A stretch of DNA of 29,629 nt from a virus. This document shows positions 9,640 to 17,421 of the stretch, piece after piece. The notes beneath the pieces were generated by a model. The model searched no databases and had not been told where the DNA came from. It was given only the letters and a program-made list of their open reading frames with translations. Every line of letters starts with the position of its first letter. The stretch's first letter is position 1. Made by a program: the position numbers and the translations under genes. The stretch spans positions 1 through 29,629 of the IMG/VR virus record IMGVR_UViG_3300033153_002351; one strand, written 5' to 3'.

Positions 9640-10059
9640 ATGGTAACTACATTCAATACCAAGGATCTCACGTCCTTTGGTCAATATCTGCTTTCTGCAG
9701 AAAGACGTGAACGATTTAAGAACAATCCAAACTTTCAGGATCATGAAATTCTTGAGCTACGATTAGCTGAGGTTCATCATGCTGATGTTGAAAATTGGAA
9801 AGATTCAATTTCTAAAGTCCAGAAGGTTCGGGCTAAATTCAGATGTAATAATGTTGATTCGGAAAATGTAACAGGCGATTCTCGAAACATTCAAATGGAG
9901 GTTGTCATTGATGGGAGCCCTGAGAATAAAGAGTTTTCTGAATACACTCCTTATGGTCAATTCAACATTGGTATTGATAAAGGAGCTAAAGCGCTTGAGC
10001 TGTTCGAAGAAGGACGCGAATACTACATCGATATCATTAAGGCTCCAGTGGAGTCTTAG
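9640..10059 (+). CDS. Hypothetical phage protein downstream of the tRNA arrays
   Basis: The 139-aa product begins MVTTFNTKDLTSFGQYLLSA and has HADVENWKDS near residue 50. The pattern FNTKDL.SFG.YLLS.ER followed by HADVENWK is familiar to me from hypothetical proteins of Bacteroidota and their phages, without a function. A positively charged first half is followed by a beta-rich acidic second half. The nearest upstream feature is tRNA-His, with only a hairpin (GTGAC/GTCAC, about 9602-9617) and a partial -7 element (TATCTTTA) between, so readthrough from array B could express it. Another 28-codon ORF (9624-9710) overlaps its start. Confidence 0.75.
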   Translation: MVTTFNTKDLTSFGQYLLSAERRERFKNNPNFQDHEILELRLAEVHHADVENWKDSISKVQKVRAKFRCNNVDSENVTGDSRNIQMEVVIDGSPENKEFSEYTPYGQFNIGIDKGAKALELFEEGREYYIDIIKAPVES

Positions 10060-10264
10060 GCTAAGTGTGGACTATATACTGCTAACAAGCCGTTTCCCGA
10101 TCTCTTGGGAAGGGTGGGGCAAACCATGCTTAAGATATATTGTCTGCAACTTGAGGGGTATTACTACCTTAACCTGAAGTCCATTTGAATATATCCGTGC
10201 ATAAACCCAGCAGTATGCCATTACTTAGTAACGGTGCATATGGGAATGGTTTTGCAAAGAGATT
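10060..10264 (+). ncRNA. Candidate structured RNA or long 3' region
   Basis: This gap of about 205 bases contains no credible ORF and is bounded by an intrinsic terminator. It shows many complementary segments: GTGGACT near 10066 with AGTCCAT near 10178 closing most of the region; TTCCC/GGGAA; GGTA/TACC; and ATGC..TTACT with AGTAA..GCAT near 10216-10240. No promoter was found inside, so it may be the 3' end of the 139-aa gene transcript. I recognise no RNA family. Confidence 0.35.
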
Positions 10265-10292
10265 AGGTCAGCATGAAAGTGCTGACCTTTTT
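10265..10292 (+). terminator. Intrinsic terminator before the fibre-like genes
   Basis: AGGTCAGCA and TGCTGACCT form a 9-bp perfect stem with loop TGAAAG, followed by five T. It isolates the tRNA region and the 139-aa gene from the structural block. Confidence 0.9.
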
Positions 10293-10347
10293 ATTTGGAC
10301 TTGAGAGAAAGATTGGCTATATTATAATATACTGTAAATCGTAAGAC

Positions 10348-10962
10348 ATGTCATCTAACCAAACTCAGTCACCCGGATCGTCCTCTGTGGCTAATCTTAA
10401 AAGTCAAGGAAATAAAGGTAATAATATGCCTTTTCAACTAGGATCCTTATTAGCTCAGAAACAAACTACAGATGCTATTATATCAGGTTTTAGTGGTCTT
10501 ATTACCATGCTTGGAACCAGAGAGTATGAGGCCAAGTTAGTTCAAGATTCTGCAGGCACCCCTATTACGTGGCTAGAAGTAAGAGTGTATAACACAGATA
10601 CCGGCATATTCGATCCACCCATATATTTCTTAGCAGGATCTACAGTACCCGGTGCTCCTACTTTACCTATTAGATATCTAAATGATACAACTATACTTTC
10701 GACAATAGCTTCTAATACAACTGCTGTTACTGGTGTTGTAACAAGCTTAACAAGAGTAACAGGAGCAGGTGCTGGTTCAGTAGCAGCAGGGAAAAGAACA
10801 ATATCTTTTTTTAATGCAGGAGCTGCTAATACCAATGTAAATGGTGCTGTATTAGAAGCTGGTGAGCTTGTAACTTATCCAGAATTAAGTAATAGAGATT
10901 TATATGCTGCAATAGCATATGATGCTTTAACAAGTGAATTACTAATATCAACAGTAGGATAA
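10348..10962 (+). CDS. Probable virion structural protein (fibre or decoration type)
   Basis: The 204-aa product has a low-complexity Ser/Gln/Asn start (residues 1-26; an alternative ATG at residue 27 gives MPFQLGSLLAQKQ) and then a Gly/Ala/Thr/Val-rich beta body. The end has the pattern RTISFFNAGAANTNVNGAVL, GELVTYPE, LYAAIAYDALTSELLISTVG, which is common in phage structural proteins of unknown detail. Its AT-rich codon use and its place directly before another fibre-like gene support a virion surface role. A/T-rich sequence GGCTATATTATAAT upstream (about 10315-10328) may be its promoter. Confidence 0.65.
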   Translation: MSSNQTQSPGSSSVANLKSQGNKGNNMPFQLGSLLAQKQTTDAIISGFSGLITMLGTREYEAKLVQDSAGTPITWLEVRVYNTDTGIFDPPIYFLAGSTVPGAPTLPIRYLNDTTILSTIASNTTAVTGVVTSLTRVTGAGAGSVAAGKRTISFFNAGAANTNVNGAVLEAGELVTYPELSNRDLYAAIAYDALTSELLISTVG

Positions 10963-10963
10963 T

Positions 10964-12135
10964 ATGGACATCTTAAGAGTATTGGGAAAAGATCAATATG
11001 ATGCAGCTATGAATGCAGCATCACCAGCTGCAGCAAATCCATTTGCTACTATAGCAGATTTAGGTGATTCTGGAATATATGGTCCATCTTCTTCATTAAC
11101 GGTTGATCATACAACAACATTAGGATTATTTGATTGGAACATTGATAGAACATTGATATTGATGTCCCCTTAACAGGTAGATTAAGAATAGGTAGAGTAG
11201 GGCAAACAGCTATAAGACCTATTCACTTTTTTACTCCAACTACGCTTCCTGTAAGATTTTCTGGATTTAATAGCAGTAATAACATAGCTGCAGTAGAGAT
11301 AGGTAATACAGATCATTCCATTGTAGCAGCAACATTTTACAATGATGGAGATGTAGTTTTAGGAGATGTAGGAGCTTTAGCAGGAACTGCTTCAACAGGT
11401 AGAGGTCGTGTAACAATTGGTGTTACTGCACCTCTTGTTGATTATAAACTTCAGATAAAAGGAATTGATGATGGCCCTGGTAGAGGTCCACTTGTATTAT
11501 ATAATAGTTCAGCTCAAGTTGTTGCTCAGTTTACAAATGCAAGAACGGCTGGAATAGGATCTTTAGGTTTATCTACTGAAACATTTAATGTAAGAAGTAT
11601 TGGAGATACAGCCGGAACTTGGATTGCTGTTTTTGAAAATCTTAGTGGTACTCCACATCATAAATTTAGAAGTGACGGATTTGCTGAGATTGGTATTCAG
11701 GGAGGGGCTACAAGAATGGGAGATGCAACATCTTCGTATTTATTTCAAAATGCTCAATCAACTACACAATTTACTAATTCAGGACTATGGGCAGGATTTC
11801 ATGCTGATAGAGATGGTGACGGGGCAGGAATGTTATCAAGTGCAGCTCAAGCATCTTTTGTAAGTACAGGAGTAATGACATTTGGTACGGATTGGAATAA
11901 TAATCCAAGTTCACCAACTTTTACTTTAGCAATGCTTATTAATGATTCTGATCAACATGTTGGTATAAATCCAGCATCAGGAGCAGTTAACCCAGCCTCA
12001 AGGCTTACTGTTTATAGTGGTGATGTTGAAACAACTGGATCAACAAACGGTTATATATTTGAATCTCCTGATGCTACAAGATGGCAATTGAAAGTTGATA
12101 ATTTTGGCTCACCTACATTTGTACCTTTACCATAA
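10964..12135 (+). pseudogene. Tail- or head-fibre-like protein gene with an 11-bp frameshifting duplication
   Basis: The first 69 codons (MDILRVLGKDQYDAAMNAAS onward) stop at 11171-11173. Just before, AACATTGATAG (11138-11148) is directly repeated (11149-11158). Removing one 11-base copy joins the two open frames as LFDWNIDIDVPLTGRLRIG and gives one 386-aa protein to 12135. The rest of the frame is open and clearly coding (for example VRSIGDTAGTWIAVFENLSG; the end is SRLTVYSGDVETTGSTNGY then WQLKVDNFGSPTFVPLP). Gly-rich, beta-rich sequence and that end are typical of phage fibres and spikes. As it stands the gene is broken. An internal ATG at 11716 could give the last 139 aa. Confidence 0.8.
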
Positions 12136-12158
12136 TTGATAATTAAACAATATAAAGC

Positions 12159-12473
12159 ATGTCTTTAAAAACATATACAATAACAGCAACAGGTCAAACC
12201 TCTAACGGAAATGTTATAGCTAAACCTTTTAGCTTAGAAGTGCATGAAGTTCATTATGTAAAATCAGATAACGTAGACCTTTTAACTATACATGTTTGCG
12301 TAAAAAATGGTTCAGGGAATAATTGTCCTTGGGATCAATTAGAAGGTAGAGGTTTTAATAGTGGAACTAAAAATTATAGTCCTACCCCTGCAATGAGTTC
12401 TTCTAAAAATTCTGATTTTTCAGCAACACTTGAAGCAGATCTTGAGGCTATTGTTCCTGGTGAATGGACTTAA
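12159..12473 (+). CDS. Small hypothetical protein of the fibre cluster
   Basis: The 104-aa product begins MSLKTYTITATGQTSNGNVI and alternates short strands (KPFSLEVHEVHYV, VDLLTIHVCVKNG). It ends in a segment with EADLEAIVPGEWT. It looks like a small all-beta domain. It lies 24 bases after the fibre-like gene and 12 bases before the next one, so all three are probably one transcript. No family is recognised; an accessory part of the fibre is a guess from position only. Confidence 0.6.
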   Translation: MSLKTYTITATGQTSNGNVIAKPFSLEVHEVHYVKSDNVDLLTIHVCVKNGSGNNCPWDQLEGRGFNSGTKNYSPTPAMSSSKNSDFSATLEADLEAIVPGEWT

Positions 12474-12484
12474 TAAGATAAAAT

Positions 12485-13057
12485 ATGGCATTAATAAGAA
12501 CAGGATCAACTACATGGGAAGATGATGTAGATCCAACAGTAAATTCAGATTCAAGTGTAGGGTATCAAACTGGAGATTATCATAGAAATACTGCAACTAA
12601 AGATGTATTCTATATTAAAGATACAACAGTTGGAGCTGCTGTATGGGTAGATGCAGATCCTTCTACTGGAGGAGGTGGAGGAACTTATTTCAAAGCAGAG
12701 GTTTTAATCACAAGCGGTACTGTTGGAGCAAGTGTTTCAGACCAAGCCGTGCCGAGTTTAACCTATACTATTCCAGCTGGGAAGGATGGAGACTACGTTT
12801 TCTACGCAATGATTAGCGTGGACATTGGAGGTAGTGACATGAAGCCTATGAGTATTATGCTTTTTAAAAATGGAGTAAAAGAAACGAACTCCGTAACTAT
12901 GGACTTTGCCAAGAAAAATGAAAACCAAAGTATCCAATTAACCTTCGCAATGGACGGCTTAGTGGCTACTGATGTAATCGCGGTTTACGTAAATAATGAC
13001 AACGAAGATATTAATACAATAATAGTGGGTAGAATATTAGCACAAAAATTCACTTGA
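12485..13057 (+). CDS. Probable virion surface protein with a C1q-like end domain
   Basis: The 190-aa product has an N-terminal part (residues 1-68, MALIRTGSTTWEDDVDPTVN ... AAVWVDAD) and a Gly-rich hinge (STGGGGGTY). The C-terminal beta domain (residues 70-190) has YTIPAGKDGDYVFYAMISVD, FKNGVKETNS, QLTFAMDGLVATDVIAVYVN. The order of strands with an IPAGKDGDY start resembles the C1q/TNF-like jelly roll used at tips of phage fibres, usually as trimers. Codon use changes at the hinge: the first part prefers A/T third bases, the second has more G/C. This suggests that the tip domain was acquired separately. Its TGA overlaps the next ATG. Confidence 0.65.
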   Translation: MALIRTGSTTWEDDVDPTVNSDSSVGYQTGDYHRNTATKDVFYIKDTTVGAAVWVDADPSTGGGGGTYFKAEVLITSGTVGASVSDQAVPSLTYTIPAGKDGDYVFYAMISVDIGGSDMKPMSIMLFKNGVKETNSVTMDFAKKNENQSIQLTFAMDGLVATDVIAVYVNNDNEDINTIIVGRILAQKFT

Positions 13058-13429
13058 TGGTGGATTGTTTGAAATGTGTCAACTCAGCTTGTTGTAGGTT
13101 AGAGGTTGAAGTTAATAGATCTGAATACGACAGGCTATTAAGGTTGGGTTTAGCAGATAAAATGGCAACGAATATTGACGCTTTTTTAATTAAGAACCCA
13201 AAGTATAAAAAACACGCTTTATTATTAGAGAAAATGTATAAAGATAATTTTGCAACAATAAAAAAAGGAACAACTGGCAACTGTATTTTGCTTGACAACA
13301 AAATGGAGTGTACGCAACTGTATTTTGCTTGACAACAAAATGGAGTGTACGATCTACGAGGATAGGCCAACAGTTTGCAAAGATTATGATTCTAATAGAT
13401 GTGGAAATATTAGAGAATTAAAGCAATAA
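13057..13429 (+). pseudogene. YkgJ-type zinc/iron-chelating domain protein broken by a 37-bp tandem duplication
   Basis: The protein starts MVDCLKCVNSACCRLEVEV, with the CxxCxxxxCC cluster of the YkgJ family. A 37-bp unit is present twice in tandem (13278-13314 and 13315-13351), which shifts the frame and ends the product at 13332. With one copy the protein continues as LLDNKMECTIYEDRPTVCK and on to a stop at 13429 (111 aa). That restores the second cluster C..IYEDRP..C..Y......C typical of the family. These proteins bind Zn or Fe-S by Cys clusters; their role in phages is not known. The gene is coupled to the upstream one by ATG/TGA overlap. Confidence 0.8.
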
Positions 13430-13467
13430 TTAATAAGACATGACTCCGACAGGAATAAACCAACAAA

Positions 13468-13788
13468 ATGAAGACAATAATTAATAAGAGTACAAAAATC
13501 ACTGAACAAATAAGCTCAGATCCTACTATAGAATTAAGAACACTTAATTATGCGGATCTTGCCTTACTTACATTAAATATTCCACCAGAAAGAGGTTGGA
13601 CAACTGCTGAAATGAGAATTAGACTTAAGGTTGAAGATAAACTTGAAGATGTGGAAGTAGAAGCTGAGGTTAACCTTGAAGATGCAGAGTTTGCTAAGCT
13701 ACTTGAATGTTCTAATCTTAAATGGAGTTTTAAGCATAAGGATATTTTAGCTTATTGTGATCATTTAGAAGAAGTAAATAAAAAATAA
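13468..13788 (+). CDS. Hypothetical acidic protein
   Basis: The 106-aa product has an N-terminal part with TIELRTLNYADLALLTLNIP and a middle with alternating acidic residues (KVEDKLEDVEVEAEVNLEDA). It ends with a helix (DILAYCDHLEEVNKK). It could be a small adaptor, but nothing specific is seen. It lies four bases before the holin-like gene. A 14-codon frame (13441-13485) upstream overlaps its start and is probably fortuitous. Confidence 0.65.
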   Translation: MKTIINKSTKITEQISSDPTIELRTLNYADLALLTLNIPPERGWTTAEMRIRLKVEDKLEDVEVEAEVNLEDAEFAKLLECSNLKWSFKHKDILAYCDHLEEVNKK

Positions 13789-13792
13789 TGAT

Positions 13793-14050
13793 ATGAATTC
13801 ATTCTGTTGCGTATTACAAAGAAAACCATTAATAGGAGCAGGAACTTCTATTGGATCTGGAGTTCTTGGCTTATCCTTTCAAACAGATGTAGCATTACTG
13901 ATTACTCGTAATTCAACTATGGAAACTTTAACACCCTATTTATCTTTTATAGCCCTAGGTATAGGTATTACCGTGGGTATACTAACCGTTATTCTTAAAA
14001 TAATGGAAATACGTGAGAAAAAACGTAAGAATAAAAATGGTCACGAATAA
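13793..14050 (+). CDS. Holin-like two-helix membrane protein
   Basis: The 85-aa product has two hydrophobic segments (about residues 13-34, GAGTSIGSGVLGLSFQTDVA and following; and residues 46-67, YLSFIALGIGITVGILTVIL) and a strongly charged C-terminal tail (KIMEIREKKRKNKNGHE). Size, topology and basic tail fit class II holins, which open the inner membrane at lysis. The endolysin gene is 2.5 kb downstream and another membrane-anchored protein follows directly. Family assignment is by topology only. Confidence 0.55.
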   Translation: MNSFCCVLQRKPLIGAGTSIGSGVLGLSFQTDVALLITRNSTMETLTPYLSFIALGIGITVGILTVILKIMEIREKKRKNKNGHE

Positions 14051-14519
14051 GGACAATATCAAGAAAGCTCTCTTCGGAGATAATATCATACTTTCAATAG
14101 GTAAGAAGATTCTTGAGTATGGTGCTATTTTCTTATTTATATGGAAGTTGGGACTACCCATGCTTCAACTAGAAGTTCAAGCTGAAATAGCAGTTCATGA
14201 AAAAGAAGTTAAGGATAAAGAAGACGCTAAGATCCCTTTTCGAGAACTTCTTGGACAAGAGATGGGTGTACAATCGGATAGAGTACATATCGTAATGGGG
14301 GATATTAAGCATAATGTTGACGCCGCTATTGATAGTGTAAAAAAGTTCTCTGAAGAATGGATACCTTATCTTGAGAAAGAACGCAATACCATACGCCCTA
14401 GACTTGAAATTATCAATGGTGATTCGTTTTGGATAGCTACTGATAATAAACCTTATCGTGTAGAGACTAACGGGTTTTATTACAAAGACGGTAAATGGAA
14501 ACTAATATTTACATTTTAA
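14037..14519 (+). CDS. Membrane-anchored hypothetical protein
   Basis: I start at the ATG at 14037 (MVTNKDNIKKALFGD, 160 aa), which overlaps the holin-like gene by 14 bases; an ATG at 14013 would add eight residues. A hydrophobic helix lies near residues 24-42 (YGAIFLFIWKLGLPMLQL), followed by a long charged helical region (QAEIAVHEKEVKDKEDAKIP) and a C-terminal beta segment (ETNGFYYKDGKWKLIFTF). A single anchor with a long periplasmic coil, next to a holin candidate, resembles the layout of inner-membrane spanins, but no spanin motif is visible. Confidence 0.6.
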   Translation: MVTNKDNIKKALFGDNIILSIGKKILEYGAIFLFIWKLGLPMLQLEVQAEIAVHEKEVKDKEDAKIPFRELLGQEMGVQSDRVHIVMGDIKHNVDAAIDSVKKFSEEWIPYLEKERNTIRPRLEIINGDSFWIATDNKPYRVETNGFYYKDGKWKLIFTF

Positions 14520-14534
14520 CTAATACATATAATA

Positions 14535-15941
14535 ATGGCTACTATAAATTTATTACTACAACAACCGGGTCCATTCATTACAGCATTACTACCAAACTTT
14601 CAGGAACTGGTACGTCTTAGAAATCCGTATTTGAATAATCAGGCTGCAGCGGTGATCTTTGAGAAGATGAGAAGTTGGGGTGATAATGAGATTAGATCAG
14701 AAGATTTCTTCTATGCCTTAGATAATAAAGGACCTACTCTTAAAGAGTTTGGTAATGGTGGAAATAATAAGATTAAGGGTATTACAAATGCTCTTCAAAA
14801 TAGTGAGGTTTTTAGCTACAGACAGAATGCAGAGACTAGTGCCTTCATAAAGAACTTTGTTTATAAGATGAATGCTTTTGATATGGGAGCTGCCAATGCC
14901 TGGCTAAACTTTCAGAAGATGGTAGATCTATTTTATAAGATGGTAGATGTTTCAGATTACTTTAGTAAAATTATTTTTGATACTTCACATTGTCCTCCAG
15001 GATCACCTAACTTATGTTTAAATAGAAGAAATAACGACTACTTCAATAGAATTGGTGTATATAGTAGACCTCTTACCACTTTAGGTACAGAAGGTACAGG
15101 TTTTCGTCTAATCAGTCAAATAGAAGGAGATGCTGGGACTAAAGAACAAGTAGCTGTCGGATTTACAGTACAGTCTACTAAATACTTTGAATGCCCACCA
15201 GAATTAGATCCATGTCCTGATTTCACAGAATATGTTGGAAGATACTTTGCATTAAACTATAACACTGCTGCTGATAACTGGGATGTATTCTGGTATGAGG
15301 TAGATGCTGTTGGGGCAGCTCCTACATTTGCTGCTGGGGGTACTATAAACTACATCAAGGTTGAGATAGCTTCTGCAGACACGGTTGAAGCTGTTAGAGC
15401 TGCTACAGATGCTGCTGTAATAGGAACTACTCATTGGGCTTTAGTGACAGGTAGACAATGTCCTCCTGCCGATGGATCTGGTTGTATATGGAAAATTACC
15501 TCAGTATATGAAGCAGATGTTGTTGGAGCTAGAACTAATCCTGTAGATGGTACAGATGGATTCTTTAAGCTTGAAACAACTATGTTAGCTTCTGATGGTA
15601 CAACTCTTGCTTCAGGTGTAGTAACTAATCAAGAATGGGTAGATACTCATAATAATGTACGTAGAGCATATGAACTTAACGAGCTCAGCAGAGACGTAAT
15701 GTATCTTAAAGGAATAAATATTATAGGTGTTAAATCAGCAACTGGTGGAGAAGATCCTTGTGAAAACGTAGACCCTCCTTGTGACTGTTGTGAAATTCCC
15801 GGAGCTCCTAACCCATGTGTAGCATGTTTTATTATTATACAAACCCCATGGGAAGGTAACATTAATCACTTACCTATTAATGCTCCTGGTGTAATAGGGG
15901 ATAACCGTGCAGGTAGAAATAGACTACAAGTATTTGGATAA
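14535..15941 (+). CDS. Large, probably structural protein, function unknown
   Basis: The 468-aa product begins MATINLLLQQPGPFITALLP with a helical N-terminal domain (residues 1-150). A beta-rich middle with Ala/Gly/Thr strands (residues 155-375) and a Cys-Pro-rich end follow. Three clusters of Cys-Pro (CPPGSPNLCLN, CPPELDPCPDF, CPPADGSGC) and a final run (EDPCENVDPPCDCCEIPG) suggest metal binding or disulfides. There is no signal peptide. Size and position in the late block support a virion component. A hairpin with terminator character follows its stop. No family is recognised. Confidence 0.65.
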   Translation: MATINLLLQQPGPFITALLPNFQELVRLRNPYLNNQAAAVIFEKMRSWGDNEIRSEDFFYALDNKGPTLKEFGNGGNNKIKGITNALQNSEVFSYRQNAETSAFIKNFVYKMNAFDMGAANAWLNFQKMVDLFYKMVDVSDYFSKIIFDTSHCPPGSPNLCLNRRNNDYFNRIGVYSRPLTTLGTEGTGFRLISQIEGDAGTKEQVAVGFTVQSTKYFECPPELDPCPDFTEYVGRYFALNYNTAADNWDVFWYEVDAVGAAPTFAAGGTINYIKVEIASADTVEAVRAATDAAVIGTTHWALVTGRQCPPADGSGCIWKITSVYEADVVGARTNPVDGTDGFFKLETTMLASDGTTLASGVVTNQEWVDTHNNVRRAYELNELSRDVMYLKGINIIGVKSATGGEDPCENVDPPCDCCEIPGAPNPCVACFIIIQTPWEGNINHLPINAPGVIGDNRAGRNRLQVFG

Positions 15942-15963
15942 TAATTCTTTCTTTCCATAAATA

Positions 15964-15992
15964 AAAGGAGTCGATGTAATGTCGGCTCCTTT
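15964..15992 (+). terminator. Terminator-like hairpin after the 468-aa gene
   Basis: AAAGGAG and CTCCTTT plus an inner T-G pair and CGA/TCG form an 11-bp stem with loop TGTAATG. The T-run is short (TTT, then CG), so termination may be partial. Confidence 0.6.
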
Positions 15993-16037
15993 CGTAATTG
16001 ACCCACCTAAAACCTAGTAGGTTTAAACTTTTATTAT

Positions 16038-16045
16038 TACATTTG
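16038..16045 (+). promoter_or_regulatory. Possible Bacteroidota -7 element
   Basis: TACATTTG matches the TAnnTTTG -7 consensus and lies 29 bases before the ATG of the 148-aa gene, just after a terminator-like hairpin. No good -33 element stands at the right distance, so it is a weak candidate. Confidence 0.4.
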
Positions 16046-16073
16046 CTAATATGTTTAACTAAAAGTCAGTCAT

Positions 16074-16520
16074 ATGTCAGAAACCAACGATACACAAGCA
16101 GAACAAAAAAACATTACCCCAGAAGAAATTAAAGCTATACGAGCTAGGGCTTTTAAATACTATAAGGAAGAAATTCAACTACTTAAAATAGAAGCTCAAT
16201 ATCACGACCTGAAAGCGCAGGTTGAAGAAGGTAAGTTACGTGAGTTAACTGCAATAGCACAGTATGCTCAAATCATGAATCCAGTAAATCAACAGCAAGA
16301 GCGCCCTGAAATAGGAGATGACGGCTTTCCAGTTGACTGGGAAGATGAACAGAAAGCTGAATATCTAAAAGCTCATCCTGAATATCAAGAGGAGTTGACC
16401 CGTCTTAAAGAAGCTCAAGCTAAAGATGCGGCAAAAGCCGATGCTGATAAACATGAGCTTAAACCAGAAGATGAAACCTCATCTGAAGAAAAGCCTAAAC
16501 GTAAACTCGCAAACTCATAA
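16074..16520 (+). CDS. Coiled-coil protein, possibly scaffold or assembly factor
   Basis: The 148-aa product is almost wholly helical and charged. Residues 17-70 form a likely coiled coil (PEEIKAIRARAFKYYKEEIQ, then LKIEAQYHDLKAQVEEGKLR). A linker (DDGFPVDWEDE) and a second helix with many Ala, Lys and Asp follow, and the tail is KPKRKLANS. It lacks hydrophobic membrane segments. It stands directly before the endolysin gene with three bases between them. Function unknown; an assembly role is inferred from composition and place. Confidence 0.68.
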   Translation: MSETNDTQAEQKNITPEEIKAIRARAFKYYKEEIQLLKIEAQYHDLKAQVEEGKLRELTAIAQYAQIMNPVNQQQERPEIGDDGFPVDWEDEQKAEYLKAHPEYQEELTRLKEAQAKDAAKADADKHELKPEDETSSEEKPKRKLANS

Positions 16521-16523
16521 CTC

Positions 16524-17420
16524 ATGTATATAAAAGAAGGTTCAAGAGAGAAAGATCTTATCAAGGAGATCCAGAAAGAAATAGGTGTGCTTATAGACGG
16601 AGACTTTGGCCCTATGACCAAAGCAGCTGTTCAAAGATGGCAATTAGCACATGGTTTAAATCCAGATGGTATAGTAGGTCCAGATACCATGGAAGAAATG
16701 GGTATATTAGATACGGATATATCTAATAACCTCTACAAGTTGGATAATGGTCTTCAGATAGAACGTTATCATTTACCTCGAGGTGAGTACATTGAAAATC
16801 CCAAGAACGGAAAAGACAACGATTACGTATTCATCCATCACACAGCCGGGTGGGAAAACCCCTATCGCGTTATTGATTCTTGGGGAAGAGATAGTCGTGG
16901 ACGTGTAGCTACCGAATTCGTAATAGGAGGACAGAAAGTTACTACTAATGCTGATAAGCATGACGGTAGAGTTCTCCAGGCATTTCCGGAAGGATGTCAA
17001 GGATGGCATTTAGGTCGCGTTGGTTCTGATCATATGCGTCGTCATTCAGTAGGAATTGAGATCTGCGCTTTTGGATATCTTAAAGGAGGTAAAACCTATG
17101 TAGGCGGTACAGTTATTAAAAATCAAGTATCTGAATTAGATGAAGAGTTCCGTGGATTCTACAGATGGCATAAATATTCAGATGCTCAAATTGAGTCTAC
17201 CAGAAAGCTTTTGCTTCATATTGCTAAAAGAGACAATATTGACCTCAAGGTAGGATTAGTGGAGTGGATCCACAAGTATGGAGGTAACAAGGCCTTTGAA
17301 TTTCAACAAGAGGCATATGAAGGTAACGTAAAAGGGTTACTTACTCATACTAACGTTCGTAAGGATAAATATGACAACTTTCCTCAACCTGAGCTAATTG
17401 ATATGTTGCTAACCCTGTAG
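16524..17420 (+). CDS. Endolysin: N-acetylmuramoyl-L-alanine amidase with peptidoglycan-binding domain
   Basis: The 298-aa protein has a PG_binding_1-type domain at residues 8-62 (IKEIQKEIGVLIDGDFGPMT, AVQRWQLAHGLNPDGIVGPD) and an Amidase_2 domain at about 100-290. Zinc-binding candidates are His105/His106 in FIHHTAGW and His275 with Asp281 or Asp284 in HTNVRKDKYDN, the standard places for this family. GWHLG and SVGIEICAFG are family blocks. The enzyme cleaves the bond between MurNAc and L-Ala in peptidoglycan. It has no signal peptide, so export at lysis would need a holin. It shares the late strand with its neighbours. Confidence 0.92.
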   Translation: MYIKEGSREKDLIKEIQKEIGVLIDGDFGPMTKAAVQRWQLAHGLNPDGIVGPDTMEEMGILDTDISNNLYKLDNGLQIERYHLPRGEYIENPKNGKDNDYVFIHHTAGWENPYRVIDSWGRDSRGRVATEFVIGGQKVTTNADKHDGRVLQAFPEGCQGWHLGRVGSDHMRRHSVGIEICAFGYLKGGKTYVGGTVIKNQVSELDEEFRGFYRWHKYSDAQIESTRKLLLHIAKRDNIDLKVGLVEWIHKYGGNKAFEFQQEAYEGNVKGLLTHTNVRKDKYDNFPQPELIDMLLTL

Positions 17421-17421
17421 T

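Noticed and set aside
10542-10835. A 97-aa minus-strand ORF inside the 204-aa gene
   Set aside because: It is a shadow of an Ala/Thr/Val-rich frame; the plus-strand frame has the coding character and lies in order with its neighbours.
13441-13485. A 14-codon ORF before the 106-aa gene
   Set aside because: It is too short to judge, overlaps the next start in another frame and shows no regulatory structure behind it.
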